Below, piece by piece: positions 9,324-18,368 of a stretch of DNA of 64,000 nt. This DNA comes from Bacillus manliponensis (GTDB taxonomy: Bacteria; Bacillota; Bacilli; Bacillales; Bacillaceae_G): contig NZ_JOTN01000005.1 in assembly GCF_000712595.1 (NCBI RefSeq), positions 62,001 to 126,000 of the forward strand, written 5' to 3'. The notes under the pieces are model-generated. The model had not been told where the DNA came from and ran no database searches. It saw only the letters and a program-made list of their open reading frames with translations. The translations under genes and the position numbers were made by a program. Position 1 is the first letter of the stretch, and each line of letters begins with the position of its first letter.

Positions 9324-9422
9324 TTAAGAAACTGAACCTGAAAAGTATATACACGGAGAACTCAATATTAAGAAAAACTTAAGAAATCCCCTAAATATTT
9401 TTTAAGAAACGATGTATATACT
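9324..9422 (+). promoter_or_regulatory. Four TTAAGAAA repeats and a promoter ahead of the methyltransferase-DedA-regulator operon
   Basis: TTAAGAAA occurs at 9324, 9368, 9379 and 9402. The spacings of 44, 11 and 23 bases are close to multiples of a helical turn. TATACT at 9417 is a good -10. This is the layout of an OmpR-family operator overlapping the -35 region. The regulator encoded at the end of the operon (10699) is the obvious candidate. Nothing else is visible in the 302-base gap except the terminator. Confidence 0.5.
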
Positions 9423-9465
9423 AGGAACTATCTTACACAGTAGTGTTGAATCGGAGGGAGAATTC

Positions 9466-10056
9466 ATGCAATTTATTACGTTCTTAACTCAATTTATTAA
9501 ACAACCAAAACATACTGGGGCAATTGCACCTAGTTCAAAAATATTAGCAAAAAAAATGGTAGAGGTAATCGATTTTGAAAGTGCAAAATGCATTGTAGAA
9601 TTAGGGCCTGGAACAGGTGTATTTACAAAAGAGATGATGAGAAGAAAAAAAGATGAAACAAAATGTATTTTGATTGAAATTAATGAAGTGTTTTGTAAGC
9701 AATTACGGGAGCAGTTTAAAGATGATTCAAACGTATTTGTTATACATGGATCGGCTGAAAATATTCAAAAGTATATGGAAGAGTTGCATATAACAGAAAT
9801 TGATTATGTATTATCTGGTCTACCGTTTACATCTTTGCCAAAGAGTGTATCATCACGTATTTTACACAACGTGCAGGGGGCATTACGGGAAAATGGAGAA
9901 TTTATAACGTTTCAATATTCACTTGCGAAAAAGTCATTTATCCAAACGTTTTTTTCAGAAATTTCACTTAAAAAAGTTTGGTTAAATGTCCCGCCGGCTT
10001 ACGTGTTTAGCTGTAAAAATAAAAAAGGGGTGCATATGGAAAATGGAGTTAAATGA
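9466..10056 (+). CDS. Class I SAM-dependent methyltransferase (phospholipid N-methyltransferase-like)
   Basis: About 196 residues starting MQFITFLTQFIKQPKHTGAI; the ATG at 9466 has CGGAGGGAG upstream, whereas the in-frame ATG at 9412 has none. The motif I segment CIVELGPGTGVFTKEM binds SAM, IDYVLSGLPFTSLP is the motif IV region, and LIEINE is the motif II acidic end. The fold resembles PmtA/KsgA-type enzymes, annotated in Bacillus as phospholipid methyltransferases or rRNA adenine dimethylase-like. Sharing an operon with a DedA membrane protein and an envelope-type regulator favours a lipid substrate, as inference. It overlaps the next gene by 14 bases. Confidence 0.82.
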   Translation: MQFITFLTQFIKQPKHTGAIAPSSKILAKKMVEVIDFESAKCIVELGPGTGVFTKEMMRRKKDETKCILIEINEVFCKQLREQFKDDSNVFVIHGSAENIQKYMEELHITEIDYVLSGLPFTSLPKSVSSRILHNVQGALRENGEFITFQYSLAKKSFIQTFFSEISLKKVWLNVPPAYVFSCKNKKGVHMENGVK

Positions 10057-10654
10057 ACTGATTTTATATATTGAACAGTATGGTTACGCAGCCTTGTTCT
10101 TTTGTTTATGGCTTGGGATTATTGGTATGCCAATTCCAGATGAAATGATTGTGATGAGTGGTGGTTTTGTATCATCACTTGGTATATTACATGTTGTTCC
10201 AGCTTTTATATTAACGTATTTAGGCGTTGTATCAGGGCTTTCAATTGGTTATATACTTGGCAGAGTGTTTGGTGTAAAAGTGGTTGATAAAATGATGGAA
10301 AAGACGAAGACAAAGCATCTTGAAAAGTCCCAACAATTAGTTCATAAATATGGGCATTACGCATTAGTAATGAGTTATTTCATCCCATTTGTTAGACATA
10401 TTGTTCCGTATTTAGTTGGAATGAATCATATGTCATATCAAAGATATGTGCTGTATTCGTATACAACTGGATTTTTTTGGACGCTGCTTTATTTTATACT
10501 TGGTTCTACATTTGGAAAGCACATTGAAGCAATCGTGAAACTTGCGACGCAGTATGGTCTATATTTTGGAGCAATAGTTGCAGTGGTATGTAGTATTTTT
10601 TATGTATATACAAAGAGAAAAGTACGAGTAGTAAAGATAGAGGGTAGTAAATAG
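10043..10654 (+). CDS. DedA family membrane protein
   Basis: A 203-residue integral membrane protein of the DedA/VTT (SNARE-associated) family. Evidence: GIIGMPIPDE near residue 27 with the conserved acidic residue, the amphipathic re-entrant segment with FIPFVRHIVPYLVGMNHM carrying the family's conserved Arg, and four to five hydrophobic helices. DedA proteins flip or recycle polyisoprenyl-phosphate or phosphatidylethanolamine lipids and affect antibiotic and alkaline tolerance. The start MELNELILYIEQYGY is chosen because upstream in-frame codons lie inside the methyltransferase gene. Part of a three-gene operon. Confidence 0.9.
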   Translation: MELNELILYIEQYGYAALFFCLWLGIIGMPIPDEMIVMSGGFVSSLGILHVVPAFILTYLGVVSGLSIGYILGRVFGVKVVDKMMEKTKTKHLEKSQQLVHKYGHYALVMSYFIPFVRHIVPYLVGMNHMSYQRYVLYSYTTGFFWTLLYFILGSTFGKHIEAIVKLATQYGLYFGAIVAVVCSIFYVYTKRKVRVVKIEGSK

Positions 10655-10698
10655 CTGAAATTAGGATCGATAGTTCAGTTATATAAGGGAGTTCATAC

Positions 10699-11406
10699 AT
10701 GTATAAAATTTTAATTATAGAAGGGGATTGTAATATCTCTTCATTATTACAATCTCACATTAGAAAATATGATTATGAGACAGTTGTAGTGAATGATTTT
10801 CATAATATAATGGATACGTTTCGTACGATGCAACCTCATCTTGTGTTATTAAATGTAACTTTACCTATATTCGATGGTTTTTATTGGTGTCATCAAATTC
10901 GTGCTGAATCTAACTGTCCAATCATCTTCATCTCTGATCGTGCTGGTGAGATGGAACAAATTATGGCGATTGAAAATGGTGCGGATGATTATATGATAAA
11001 GCCACTCCATTATGACGTTGTAATGGCAAAAATAAAAGGACGATTACGCCGAGTCTATGGTGAATATGCCTTAAATATTTCAGAGCGTATTGTTACAGTT
11101 CAAGGCTTAAAATTACTCCCTGAGAGAACGGAAATTCGCTTCAGAGAAGAACAAAGTTTTCTTACAAAGAAAGAAGCAATTTTAGCAGAATTATTATTAT
11201 GTAAGTATCCTCGTGCTGCGAATCGTGAAGAGTTATTAACTGCACTTTGGGATGAAGAAAGCTTCATTGAAGATAATACGCTTAATGTAAACGTTACACG
11301 CCTTCGTAAAAAGTTTATGTTACTTGGGATTGAGAATGCGATTGAAACAGTACGTGGACTAGGTTATCGTTTAAATGTAACTTGGGATTGGAATGAAAAA
11401 GGTTGA
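10699..11406 (+). CDS. Orphan BceR-like response regulator with Asp-to-Asn at the phosphorylation site
   Basis: A 235-residue OmpR-type protein: receiver (1-115) plus winged helix (about 135-228, ending VRGLGYRLNV). It resembles BceR/BraR regulators of peptide-antibiotic response. The phospho-acceptor position reads LVLLNVTLPIFDG: residue 52 is Asn (codon AAT), not Asp. The N-terminal acidic pair is reduced to IIEGD. The conserved Lys101 in MIKPL is kept. No kinase gene is adjacent. It may act without phosphorylation, or respond to protein partners or ligands. Co-transcription with the methyltransferase and DedA genes, and the phased repeats upstream, suggest it controls that operon. Confidence 0.88.
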   Translation: MYKILIIEGDCNISSLLQSHIRKYDYETVVVNDFHNIMDTFRTMQPHLVLLNVTLPIFDGFYWCHQIRAESNCPIIFISDRAGEMEQIMAIENGADDYMIKPLHYDVVMAKIKGRLRRVYGEYALNISERIVTVQGLKLLPERTEIRFREEQSFLTKKEAILAELLLCKYPRAANREELLTALWDEESFIEDNTLNVNVTRLRKKFMLLGIENAIETVRGLGYRLNVTWDWNEKG

Positions 11407-11407
11407 A

Positions 11408-11477
11408 TTTATCCCGCATTAACGGGCTGGCAATCAGTAGGGGATGAAGCCCCCTACTGAATGAAGTTGCACTTTAT
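11408..11477 (+). repeat. bcr1-like repeat, internally deleted (70 bp)
   Basis: Begins TTTATCCCGCATTAACGGGC and ends GAAGTTGCACTTTAT, with the TTTAT boundaries also seen at the other copies (23801, 26585, 29998). It includes a GGGGGATGAAGCCCCC-type hairpin. Likely a deletion derivative of the B. cereus repeat bcr1; the family name is from memory. Confidence 0.7.
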
Positions 11478-11561
11478 TCACATAATGTTCATTTGTTTTG
11501 TATAATAGGATATTTTATAATTATAATAAACTTTTACAAAAGTAAATTAGCTATACTATGA

Positions 11562-11586
11562 CTCCTAGGTAACTAGGGGTTTTTTA
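11562..11586 (+). terminator. Terminator-like hairpin upstream of the DUF2871 gene
   Basis: ACTCCTAG / CTAGGGGT stem with a short loop and six T. It is followed by a second perfect stem (TTTTGTTATT / AATAACAAAA, 11597-11620) without a T-tract. It ends the regulator operon or a short leader; I cannot tell which. Confidence 0.55.
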
Positions 11587-11700
11587 TTATGTAACTTTTG
11601 TTATTTATGAATAACAAAATATTTCCAGTTATTCATAGTTGGAATACTTTATATATTCAATTTGATATGTGAAGTAAAACGAAATTTTAGGAGGTAAAGA

Positions 11701-12114
11701 ATGAAAAAGTTATATTACGCATCGTTCACTTATTTACTTATTGGTTTATTCTCAGGGGTATTTGCGAGAGAATATGCAAAATCAAAGGGGATTTTAGGAT
11801 CTACTTTACTAAACCTTTTACATACACATGCATTAGTACTTGGTTTTCTATTCTTTTTAATTGCGTTAGTTGTATCGAAAGTGTTTGCAGTACATGAGGT
11901 GAAAAGCTTTAATTTATGGTTTATTTTCTATAACGTGGGAGTCGTTTCAACAGTGGGCTCAATGGCTGCTAGAGGGCTTCTTCAACTAAATGGAGCTGAT
12001 TTTAAAGGGTTAACTTATATAATAGGGGCCTCTCATTCTATCATTGGTTTCAGTCTTGTTTGGTTTATGATTCTATTGAAAAAGTCAGGAAAATGGAATG
12101 CTATAGAAAAGTGA
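11701..12114 (+). CDS. DUF2871 family membrane protein
   Basis: A 137-residue protein with four predicted membrane helices. Conserved HTHALVLGF and GASHSIIGFSLVWF segments contain His residues inside helices, reminiscent of haem-copper-oxidase-like or DUF2871 proteins of Firmicutes. Function unknown. TAGGAGGTAAAG gives a strong ribosome binding site. Single gene. The bidirectional hairpin at 12177 separates it from the convergent DUF421 gene. Confidence 0.8.
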   Translation: MKKLYYASFTYLLIGLFSGVFAREYAKSKGILGSTLLNLLHTHALVLGFLFFLIALVVSKVFAVHEVKSFNLWFIFYNVGVVSTVGSMAARGLLQLNGADFKGLTYIIGASHSIIGFSLVWFMILLKKSGKWNAIEK

Positions 12115-12176
12115 TGTTTGTTGTAAACATCATGCATTCTTCATATTTCCGTAGCATTAAATCTACTTTGATTATG

Positions 12177-12220
12177 AGTGGATACTATGTTTAATATATA
12201 GCATAGTATCCACTTTTCTT
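12177..12220. terminator. Bidirectional terminator
   Basis: Perfect stem AGTGGATACTATG / CATAGTATCCACT with TTTTCTT on the plus side. It lies between the convergent DUF2871 and DUF421 genes. Confidence 0.85.
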
Positions 12221-12222
12221 CT

Positions 12223-12954
12223 CTAGTGTAAAATAGGTGGAACCTTTTTTATGATGTCTGTATTTTTCATGCTTACATGTAGTTCATTCATATCGTTAAC
12301 AGCTGCATAAAAGACATCTCTCACATCAAAAATATTCTTTCTTTCTAACTCTTCATACAGCCATGATTCATTTAAATTCCTGGAAGATAGGACCTTTTCA
12401 TAAATTTCTCCATCAATAATAACTGGTATATCAATTCCCTTATTAAAAACATTTGGCTGTGGTGAAAGGTGTTCAATGCGTGCAATTTCTTTTTCAGCAG
12501 ATAATTTAACAGATAGATCTCCATTTGCTTCGACTATAGCTAATTCAACATCCTTTACATTAAAAACTTGTTGCTCTCTTAACATCTGTAAAATGGTATC
12601 AATCGGGTACTGTATTTTGTTCATTTTGTTTACTAAAAATTGTCCTTCATAAATGACGATTGTAGGTTCAAATGTTAACAAACGTCCTATTGTACGATTT
12701 TTCATTTTCCAAGTGGCAACGAGTTTCTGTAGTAAAGCTATGGCAATAATAGCAACGGCTGTATATATATGATTAATCTTTGGATCTGCAATATCAGCAC
12801 CAACTACAGCACCTAAAGTTAAAATGACTAAAAAATCAAATACCGGCAATTCACCTATAGAGCGCTTTCCCATATAAAGCGTTGCGAAAAGTGCTAGTGG
12901 CAAAATAGTGACAATTCGGCCTAAAACTTTTAATATTTGAAATGTATGTTCCAT
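12223..12954 (-). CDS. DUF421 (YetF-like) membrane protein
   Basis: A 243-residue protein with three N-terminal helices (about 10-95), including GKRSIGELPVFDFLVILTLGAVVGADI, the signature of the YetF/YrbG/YdfS family. The C-terminal soluble part (about 100-230) holds two DUF421 lobes with FNVKDVELAIVEANGDLSV and the related NIFDVRDVFYAAV. In B. subtilis these proteins are membrane proteins linked to spore or envelope functions; the biochemical role is unknown. Single gene. Confidence 0.85.
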   Translation of the reverse strand: MEHTFQILKVLGRIVTILPLALFATLYMGKRSIGELPVFDFLVILTLGAVVGADIADPKINHIYTAVAIIAIALLQKLVATWKMKNRTIGRLLTFEPTIVIYEGQFLVNKMNKIQYPIDTILQMLREQQVFNVKDVELAIVEANGDLSVKLSAEKEIARIEHLSPQPNVFNKGIDIPVIIDGEIYEKVLSSRNLNESWLYEELERKNIFDVRDVFYAAVNDMNELHVSMKNTDIIKKVPPILH

Positions 12955-13030
12955 CCTATCACCTCATAGAGAGAGCTTTACATATTAATATGATACAGAT
13001 GCCTGTTAATTATTTACATATTAATAAAGA

Positions 13031-13069
13031 TACAAAAAAGCTGTAGAAAAATTTTTATCTCTACAGCTT
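13031..13069 (-). terminator. Rho-independent terminator for the CcdA-like gene
   Basis: On the minus strand AAGCTGTAGA / TCTACAGCTT followed by a T-run. It ends transcription from the CcdA-like/lipoprotein operon. Confidence 0.8.
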
Positions 13070-13118
13070 AACGTTTTAAGTGATACTTTAGGATTTGATA
13101 ATCCTATAGAAAGGTGAG

Positions 13119-13134
13119 GAGTGAAGTTTCACTT
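13119..13134 (+). repeat. Possible bcr1 3'-end remnant
   Basis: GAGTGAAGTTTCACTT matches 16 bases of the end of the full bcr1-like copy at 23801-23950. It lies just beyond the stop codon of the CcdA-like gene. Too short to be sure. Confidence 0.35.
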
Positions 13135-13138
13135 CGTG

Positions 13139-13867
13139 TTACGCCCAATAAAGCAAAGTATCATAAGTTCCTATTACAACCATGAAGACACCGGCTATAA
13201 CTTGAATCCTTTTTCCTGCCTTTCGACTTTTCTTCATTACTGTTCCATTTAGTCCAAGATATGAAATAATACTTACTAGTACAATAACAGGAATGGCAGT
13301 ACCTAACGCAAAGAATATCGGTAACGAATATCCAGCTTCAGATGAAAAAGATAAAGGTATCAATGTTCCGAAAAATATGATAAACATTGTAGGGCAAAAT
13401 GCTAGAGAAAAGAAAAATCCCATAAAAAATGAACCAAATGATCTTTGCTTATTTAGCAGTTTTGTTGAAAATGTAAAAATAGAGCCTCTAATCTTTATAA
13501 CTCCCATTAATACAAGACCAATGAATATAAGTAAGGGCCCCATCATTTTACGTAACCAAGGGAAATACAACGTTAATGTTTGCTGTGCTTCTGTTCCTAA
13601 TATCCATACGATGAATCCGAGTAATGTAAAAGCGATTATTTTTCCTAAAATAAATAATAATATATGTTTCCAGGAAACTCCTTTTTGTAAGGAACGGTTT
13701 CCAAAAATCGCCATAGCGCTAATATTTCCCGTTAGTTGACAAGGCGCAAGAGTAGCTACCATTCCTAGTAAAAATGCAAATACAATTGGCATGGAATTAG
13801 TAGAATTAGCAATTTCCATGAATGGAGACATCATTTGATAACTCCACTCGCTAATAGTTGAGAACAT
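13139..13867 (-). CDS. CcdA/DsbD-type transmembrane thiol-redox protein
   Basis: A 242-residue protein with six predicted helices. Paired Cys motifs LAPCQLTGN (helix 1) and LAFCPTMF (helix 4) match the CcdA/DsbD membrane core that passes electrons from cytoplasmic thioredoxin to extracytoplasmic partners. Proteins annotated as sulfite exporter TauE/SafE-like or UreH-like share this fold. It lies 30 bases downstream of a BNR-type lipoprotein gene, so the two are probably one operon. Redox support of an extracytoplasmic, perhaps copper-related, protein is inferred from nearby genes only. Confidence 0.82.
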   Translation of the reverse strand: MFSTISEWSYQMMSPFMEIANSTNSMPIVFAFLLGMVATLAPCQLTGNISAMAIFGNRSLQKGVSWKHILLFILGKIIAFTLLGFIVWILGTEAQQTLTLYFPWLRKMMGPLLIFIGLVLMGVIKIRGSIFTFSTKLLNKQRSFGSFFMGFFFSLAFCPTMFIIFFGTLIPLSFSSEAGYSLPIFFALGTAIPVIVLVSIISYLGLNGTVMKKSRKAGKRIQVIAGVFMVVIGTYDTLLYWA

Positions 13868-13897
13868 GTTGTATTCTCCTTTTCTAAGTATCGTATA

Positions 13898-14893
13898 TTA
13901 GTTGAATTGTAGCGTTCCTTTTTCTACAATTTGTTTCCATGTTTGACCGTTATCAGTAGTTAGAAATACACTGACTTCACTCGTTACAAATACGATTTCA
14001 GATGGATTTTGAGGGTTTTGTGAAATATACATAATTGCTTCTTTTGTATGTAAAGGTGGAACTTGTAATTCTGTTTTTTCACCGTTAGCAAGTAATTGTT
14101 TTGTTAGTCCTTGCTGTTTCTTGTTTGTAGTATGGGAATAAATAATTTCCTCATTGCCAAATGTTAATGCAGTTGTGCCTTCAGATTTAGAAAATATTTG
14201 AAAAGTATTTCCGTAGTCTGTAGATAGGTGAATACCATCTTTTGCACTTATTGCAATGATACTTGCTTTATCAGGATGTACAGCAAACGAGCTAATCGTA
14301 CTTGAAATGCCATCTAATTTGCTACTTTCCCAATCTGTTCCACTGTTTTTACTAAAATAAAATCCAGTTTTTAGTTTCGAATTTGGACGTTCATTATACA
14401 CATAAATAGCTTCATTATTGTAGCCCACAGCAAGATTATGAAAGTCAGATTCACCGTAAAATGCTAATGTTTTAAGTGTTTCCCCACCATCAACGCTCTT
14501 TGTTAAACCTAAAGGATTTTTTAATTTTGAGCCTGGTTCAGGATGTCCACTTGCAAAGAAACCATCCTTTGTAGCTTGAAATCCCATATAATCATGTTTT
14601 TGTACCGGAGTTTCTAACCACTTACCATCTTGGTATATTCGTATTCCACTATGAGTTGCGATGGAAATACCAGGGATGTTCCCGGCATATCCAATACCGT
14701 GAATGTGATCAATGTTACCAGAAGAAAGTTCTTTATAAAAGTCTTGTGGATTCGTATTAGATGTTTCATTATTGCCTTTTTTAGAGGTTTGTACAGTTTC
14801 TTCTTTTTTCGTTGTTGTTTCTGTTTCATTAGAGCATGCTGTCATGATAAATAGGGATGTCATTGCAAAACTACTAAGTAATAGTTTTTTCAA
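13898..14893 (-). CDS. F510_1955-type glycosylhydrolase-like lipoprotein with BNR repeats
   Basis: A 331-residue lipoprotein (lipobox MTACS near residue 20) with a low-complexity Lys/Thr/Asn linker and a beta-propeller of sialidase/BNR type. Asp-box-like motifs include SVDGGETLK, SKNSGTDWE, STDYGNTF and TTDNGQTWK. The start of the domain carries HIHGIGYA, typical of F510_1955 family proteins, whose enzymatic role is not established. The start is TTG with GAGAGGAGAC eight bases upstream on the minus strand. First gene of a likely operon with the CcdA-like protein. Confidence 0.8.
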   Translation of the reverse strand: MKKLLLSSFAMTSLFIMTACSNETETTTKKEETVQTSKKGNNETSNTNPQDFYKELSSGNIDHIHGIGYAGNIPGISIATHSGIRIYQDGKWLETPVQKHDYMGFQATKDGFFASGHPEPGSKLKNPLGLTKSVDGGETLKTLAFYGESDFHNLAVGYNNEAIYVYNERPNSKLKTGFYFSKNSGTDWESSKLDGISSTISSFAVHPDKASIIAISAKDGIHLSTDYGNTFQIFSKSEGTTALTFGNEEIIYSHTTNKKQQGLTKQLLANGEKTELQVPPLHTKEAIMYISQNPQNPSEIVFVTSEVSVFLTTDNGQTWKQIVEKGTLQFN

Positions 14894-14967
14894 ATGTGTT
14901 GTCTCCTCTCAAATATATAATTGTTTCCCGTAGAATAACAAAAAAATATCAAGAAATTATGAAGAGA

Positions 14968-15012
14968 AAAAGCACTCAAGAATGATATTTACATCGTTCC
15001 TGAGTGCTTTTT
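14968..15012. terminator. Bidirectional terminator
   Basis: AGCACTCAAGAA / TTCCTGAGTGCT arms with T-runs on both strands, just past the stop of the DeoR-type regulator. Confidence 0.85.
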
Positions 15013-15774
15013 TTAAGTCGCAACAATTAAATCCGTGCTCGTTTTCTGAAATTGTTTAATAAAATCTTTATTTACATTACTATCTGTCATAATAGCATCA
15101 ATTTTATGAAGAGGTGAAATGCCAACCGTTACATCTTTTCCAAACTTTGTGCTATCAGCAGCGACATAAACTTCTTTTGAAATTTCAATAATTTTCTTTC
15201 TTGTAATTGCTTCTTCCAAGTTGTAATCGGAAATACCTTTTTCAACTGTGATTCCGCTTGCGCAAATGAAAGCTTTTAAAATGTTTAACTCACCAAAGTT
15301 AAAGATGTAATCATAGGCAACTACTGATTGTTCATTTCTTCTTATTTTTCCTCCGATGATGATAATTTCAACATCACTATTTGTCAGTTCGGTTACAACT
15401 GGGATGGAATTCGTTACAACAGTCAAATTCTTTTTCTGTTTAATATATTTTGCGATTTGATATGTTGTTGAGCCGCTATCAAGATAAATGCAATCTCCAT
15501 CATGAATATATTCGCTACACATCTTGGCAATCGCTTCTTTTTCTTCTATATGACTAATCATTCTTTCTTGCATTAATGATTCACCAAATGTTGTTTCAAC
15601 GATTTTGACTCCGCCGTAAATCTTTTCAATTTTGCCTTGTTTCGTCAGCGTATTGATATCTCTACGCAAAGTATCAATAGAAATATCAAGTTCTTCTTTT
15701 AATTCGGCTATCTTTAGAACTTTCTTTACAGTTAATAAATCAAGAATCTTCTTTTGTCTTTCCAGTGGAAACAT
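15013..15774 (-). CDS. DeoR/GlpR family transcriptional regulator of the aminoethylphosphonate operon
   Basis: About 253 residues. The N-terminal DeoR winged helix carries ELKEELDISIDTLRRDINTL, whose recognition-helix signature is TLRRD. The C-terminal DeoRC sensor domain carries IYLDSGSTTYQIAKYI and VAADSTKFGKDV. The start at 15774 (MFPLERQKKIL) is preceded by GGGTGAT; an ATG 12 bases upstream lacks a binding site. Divergent from the 2-aminoethylphosphonate operon, so it most likely controls it, perhaps with a phosphonate-pathway intermediate as ligand (inferred). DeoRC domains typically bind phosphorylated sugars. Confidence 0.85.
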   Translation of the reverse strand: MFPLERQKKILDLLTVKKVLKIAELKEELDISIDTLRRDINTLTKQGKIEKIYGGVKIVETTFGESLMQERMISHIEEKEAIAKMCSEYIHDGDCIYLDSGSTTYQIAKYIKQKKNLTVVTNSIPVVTELTNSDVEIIIIGGKIRRNEQSVVAYDYIFNFGELNILKAFICASGITVEKGISDYNLEEAITRKKIIEISKEVYVAADSTKFGKDVTVGISPLHKIDAIMTDSNVNKDFIKQFQKTSTDLIVAT

Positions 15775-15784
15775 AACATCACCC

Positions 15785-15855
15785 ATTCAATATAATGTTG
15801 CTTGAAGCGGTACTAGCTTCAGTGTACTGAATATCAAAGGTATATTCAATATAAA
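15785..15855. promoter_or_regulatory. Candidate DeoR operators in the divergent phn promoter region
   Basis: ATTCAATATAA occurs at 15785 and 15844, and the dyad TTCAGT-GT-ACTGAA lies at 15818-15831. The repeats sit between the DeoR-type gene and the phosphonate operon, where the repressor should bind. A -10-like TATACT lies near 15960, 30 bases before the ATPase start. Confidence 0.4.
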
Positions 15856-15992
15856 AACACAATAAGACTTAATTAAAATATATGCAATAGTTATGAAAGA
15901 GTTATGCGGAATTTACATATCATTTACATAAATCATGATTTGTATTTACAAACCTTTTCTATACTGAAAGTGTGCTTAGGGAGGTGAACAGT

Positions 15993-16751
15993 TTGCTGAA
16001 ACTAAAAAACATAAGCAAACAATTTGGTAATAAAGTCGTTTTAGATGATATAAATCTTGAAATTGAAGAAGGAGAGATTGTTTCACTATTAGGTCAAAGT
16101 GGAAGTGGTAAAACAACTTTATTAAACATTATCTTGGGATTAACAAACATGAATAATGGAAAGATCTTTTTCAATGATGTAGATGTTAGTAACGTGCCAA
16201 TGAAGGAACGAGGATTTAACATTGTGTTCCAAGATTACGCACTTTTCCCTCATTTAAATGCATATGAAAATATTGTGTATGGTTTAAGAAATAAGAAGGG
16301 GTTAGTTTCTGAAGAAGAAGTACAAGAATATATTGATTTTCTAGAACTAAAACCTCATTTAACAAAGAAAATAAGTGAGCTATCAGGTGGTCAAAAGCAG
16401 CGTGTAGCGATTGCAAGAACGCTAGTAACGAAACCGAAAATTTTATTGCTAGATGAACCGCTTAGCGCTTTAGATGGTGTAATTAAAGAGTCAATTAAAC
16501 AGCGCATTAAATCGATTGCAAAAGAATTTAAGCTAACGACAATTATTGTTACACATGATCCTGAAGAGGCTTTAACATTATCAGATAAAATTTTAATTAT
16601 TGATCAAGGGAAGATTTCTCAGTTTGGGCCTCCAGAAGAAATTATTAAGAGACCTAAAAATGATTTCGTTGAAGAATTTATTTTAAAACAACTACAGATT
16701 AAAAGACAAAATATATATAACTTATTTGGTGAGAATGTATGTCTAACGTAA
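15993..16751 (+). CDS. 2-aminoethylphosphonate ABC transporter, ATP-binding protein
   Basis: A 252-residue ABC ATPase: Walker [10 protein letters not shown] (about 36-44), Q-loop [13 protein letters not shown], signature [13 protein letters not shown], Walker [12 protein letters not shown] and H-loop VTHD. It energises phosphonate uptake together with the fused permease and lipoprotein that follow. I use the TTG at 15993, six bases after GGGAGGTG, rather than the upstream in-frame ATG at 15972, which lies before that ribosome binding site. It overlaps the permease gene by 13 bases. The substrate is assigned from the PhnW and PhnX genes in the same operon. Confidence 0.9.
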   Translation: MLKLKNISKQFGNKVVLDDINLEIEEGEIVSLLGQSGSGKTTLLNIILGLTNMNNGKIFFNDVDVSNVPMKERGFNIVFQDYALFPHLNAYENIVYGLRNKKGLVSEEEVQEYIDFLELKPHLTKKISELSGGQKQRVAIARTLVTKPKILLLDEPLSALDGVIKESIKQRIKSIAKEFKLTTIIVTHDPEEALTLSDKILIIDQGKISQFGPPEEIIKRPKNDFVEEFILKQLQIKRQNIYNLFGENVCLT

Positions 16752-18358
16752 AACCAATGATGCGAGTCATCTATATACCGATTTTACTTTTATTTGCAGC
16801 TTTTCTATTTCTACCGCTTGCCGTCTTATTTGTTCGCTCATTTGAAACAAGTGATGGATTTAATTTCTCAAATTATGTTGCAATTCTATCAAATAAAGAA
16901 TTGTTAGAAGCGATGGGAAATAGTATTAAAATCTCAACTATAACAGCAGTAATTACAACAACTTTGGCATTTGTACTTGCGTATTCTATTCATTGTACGA
17001 GAATATATAAGCCATTAAAAAGAGCGATTAAAATAGGAATTCTTATTCCGATGTTACTTCCTACGATTACATTTGGATTTGCGATTATTTATTCTTTCGG
17101 GAATCAAGGAATTATTACAAAGTTATTTGGTCAAAGTTTATTCAATATATACGGTTTTAATGGATTGTTAATCGGTTATGTCATTTACACATTACCGGCA
17201 GCTTTTCTACTTATTAACAACTCATTTAAGTATATTGATAAAAAATTCATCGTTGTTTCTAAGTTGATGGGGGATGGGACGATTCGTAGCTTTTTCAATA
17301 CAATTGTTCGTCCATTAATTGGGACATTAGGCGGAGCGTTTGTCTTATCCTTCATTTTAAGCTTTACTGATTTTGGTATTCCAGCGTCAGTTGGAGGAAC
17401 ATATTCTGTCGTAGCAACGCAGTTATATCAAGTAATGCTCGGATCTATTCCGAATTTTAATCACGGTGCAGTTATTGCCGTTCTTATGTTAGTGCCAGTT
17501 ATATTTGGAGTTTTATTGTTAAACTATCTTGAAAAGTTAAATTTTCATTATGATAAGTTTTCTGAAGCAGAATTAACAGAACATAAAGTAAGAGATATTA
17601 GCTTTGGTAGTATTTCACTCGCAGTGTTAATCGGAATGTTTTCTGTTTTCGCTGTCATGTTTATCGCACCATTTTTAAGTAGTTTTCCGTATGATTTTTC
17701 GTTCACATTGAAGCATTTTATTAGTACGTTCCAATCGAGCGACTTAATAGCGGTCTATCAAAACTCGTTATGGATTGCTGTCTTAACAGCAATATTTGGC
17801 ACATGTATTGCGTTTTGTGCAGCAATATTAAACGTTCGTACACCGCTAAAGGGAAAAGGATCTATCGACGTCATTTCCATGTTAACAAATACAGTACCGG
17901 GTATGGTGTTAGGTTTATCGTACTTACTATTATTTAACGGCAGTAGTTTAAAAGGAACATTTACAATCATTATTTTATGTAACATCGTTCATTTCTTTAC
18001 GACGCCGTACTTGATGGCGAAAAATTCATTATCCAAAATGAATCCTACATGGGAGACGACGGGAGAGTTATTAGGTGACAGCTGGATCAAAACAGTGTAC
18101 CGCGTTATTCTTCCAAACTCAGCATCAACAGTCATTGAGATGTTTAGCTACTATTTCATTAATAGTATGGTGACGATTAGTGGGATTATTTTCTTAGTAA
18201 CAGCACAAACGTCAGTAGTAGCAAGCAAAATTAAAGAATTACAGCATTTTGCGAAGTTTAATGAAATCTTCATTTTATCATTACTTATTTTCTTCACAAA
18301 TCTACTTGTAAAGTTGCTTTGTGATTATTATCAAAAAAAACAATTCAAACATGAATGA
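16739..18358 (+). CDS. 2-aminoethylphosphonate ABC transporter, fused double permease
   Basis: A 539-residue protein with about twelve membrane helices. It is two BPD_transp_1 permease domains in tandem, each with an EAA-type coupling loop ([20 protein letters not shown] near 180 and [20 protein letters not shown] near 445). This single-chain layout matches the PhnU2-type putative aminoethylphosphonate permease (about 546 residues) and the ferric-transport FbpB type. It moves substrate from the lipoprotein through the membrane using the ATPase encoded just upstream. The ATG lies within the ATPase 3' end, so translation is coupled. Confidence 0.9.
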   Translation: MSNVKPMMRVIYIPILLLFAAFLFLPLAVLFVRSFETSDGFNFSNYVAILSNKELLEAMGNSIKISTITAVITTTLAFVLAYSIHCTRIYKPLKRAIKIGILIPMLLPTITFGFAIIYSFGNQGIITKLFGQSLFNIYGFNGLLIGYVIYTLPAAFLLINNSFKYIDKKFIVVSKLMGDGTIRSFFNTIVRPLIGTLGGAFVLSFILSFTDFGIPASVGGTYSVVATQLYQVMLGSIPNFNHGAVIAVLMLVPVIFGVLLLNYLEKLNFHYDKFSEAELTEHKVRDISFGSISLAVLIGMFSVFAVMFIAPFLSSFPYDFSFTLKHFISTFQSSDLIAVYQNSLWIAVLTAIFGTCIAFCAAILNVRTPLKGKGSIDVISMLTNTVPGMVLGLSYLLLFNGSSLKGTFTIIILCNIVHFFTTPYLMAKNSLSKMNPTWETTGELLGDSWIKTVYRVILPNSASTVIEMFSYYFINSMVTISGIIFLVTAQTSVVASKIKELQHFAKFNEIFILSLLIFFTNLLVKLLCDYYQKKQFKHE

Positions 18359-18368
18359 GGTGGATATG

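Noticed and set aside
13293-13739. 148-codon open frame antisense to the CcdA-like gene
   Set aside because: It mirrors a well-supported membrane-protein gene, has no ribosome binding site and has the composition expected of an antisense shadow.
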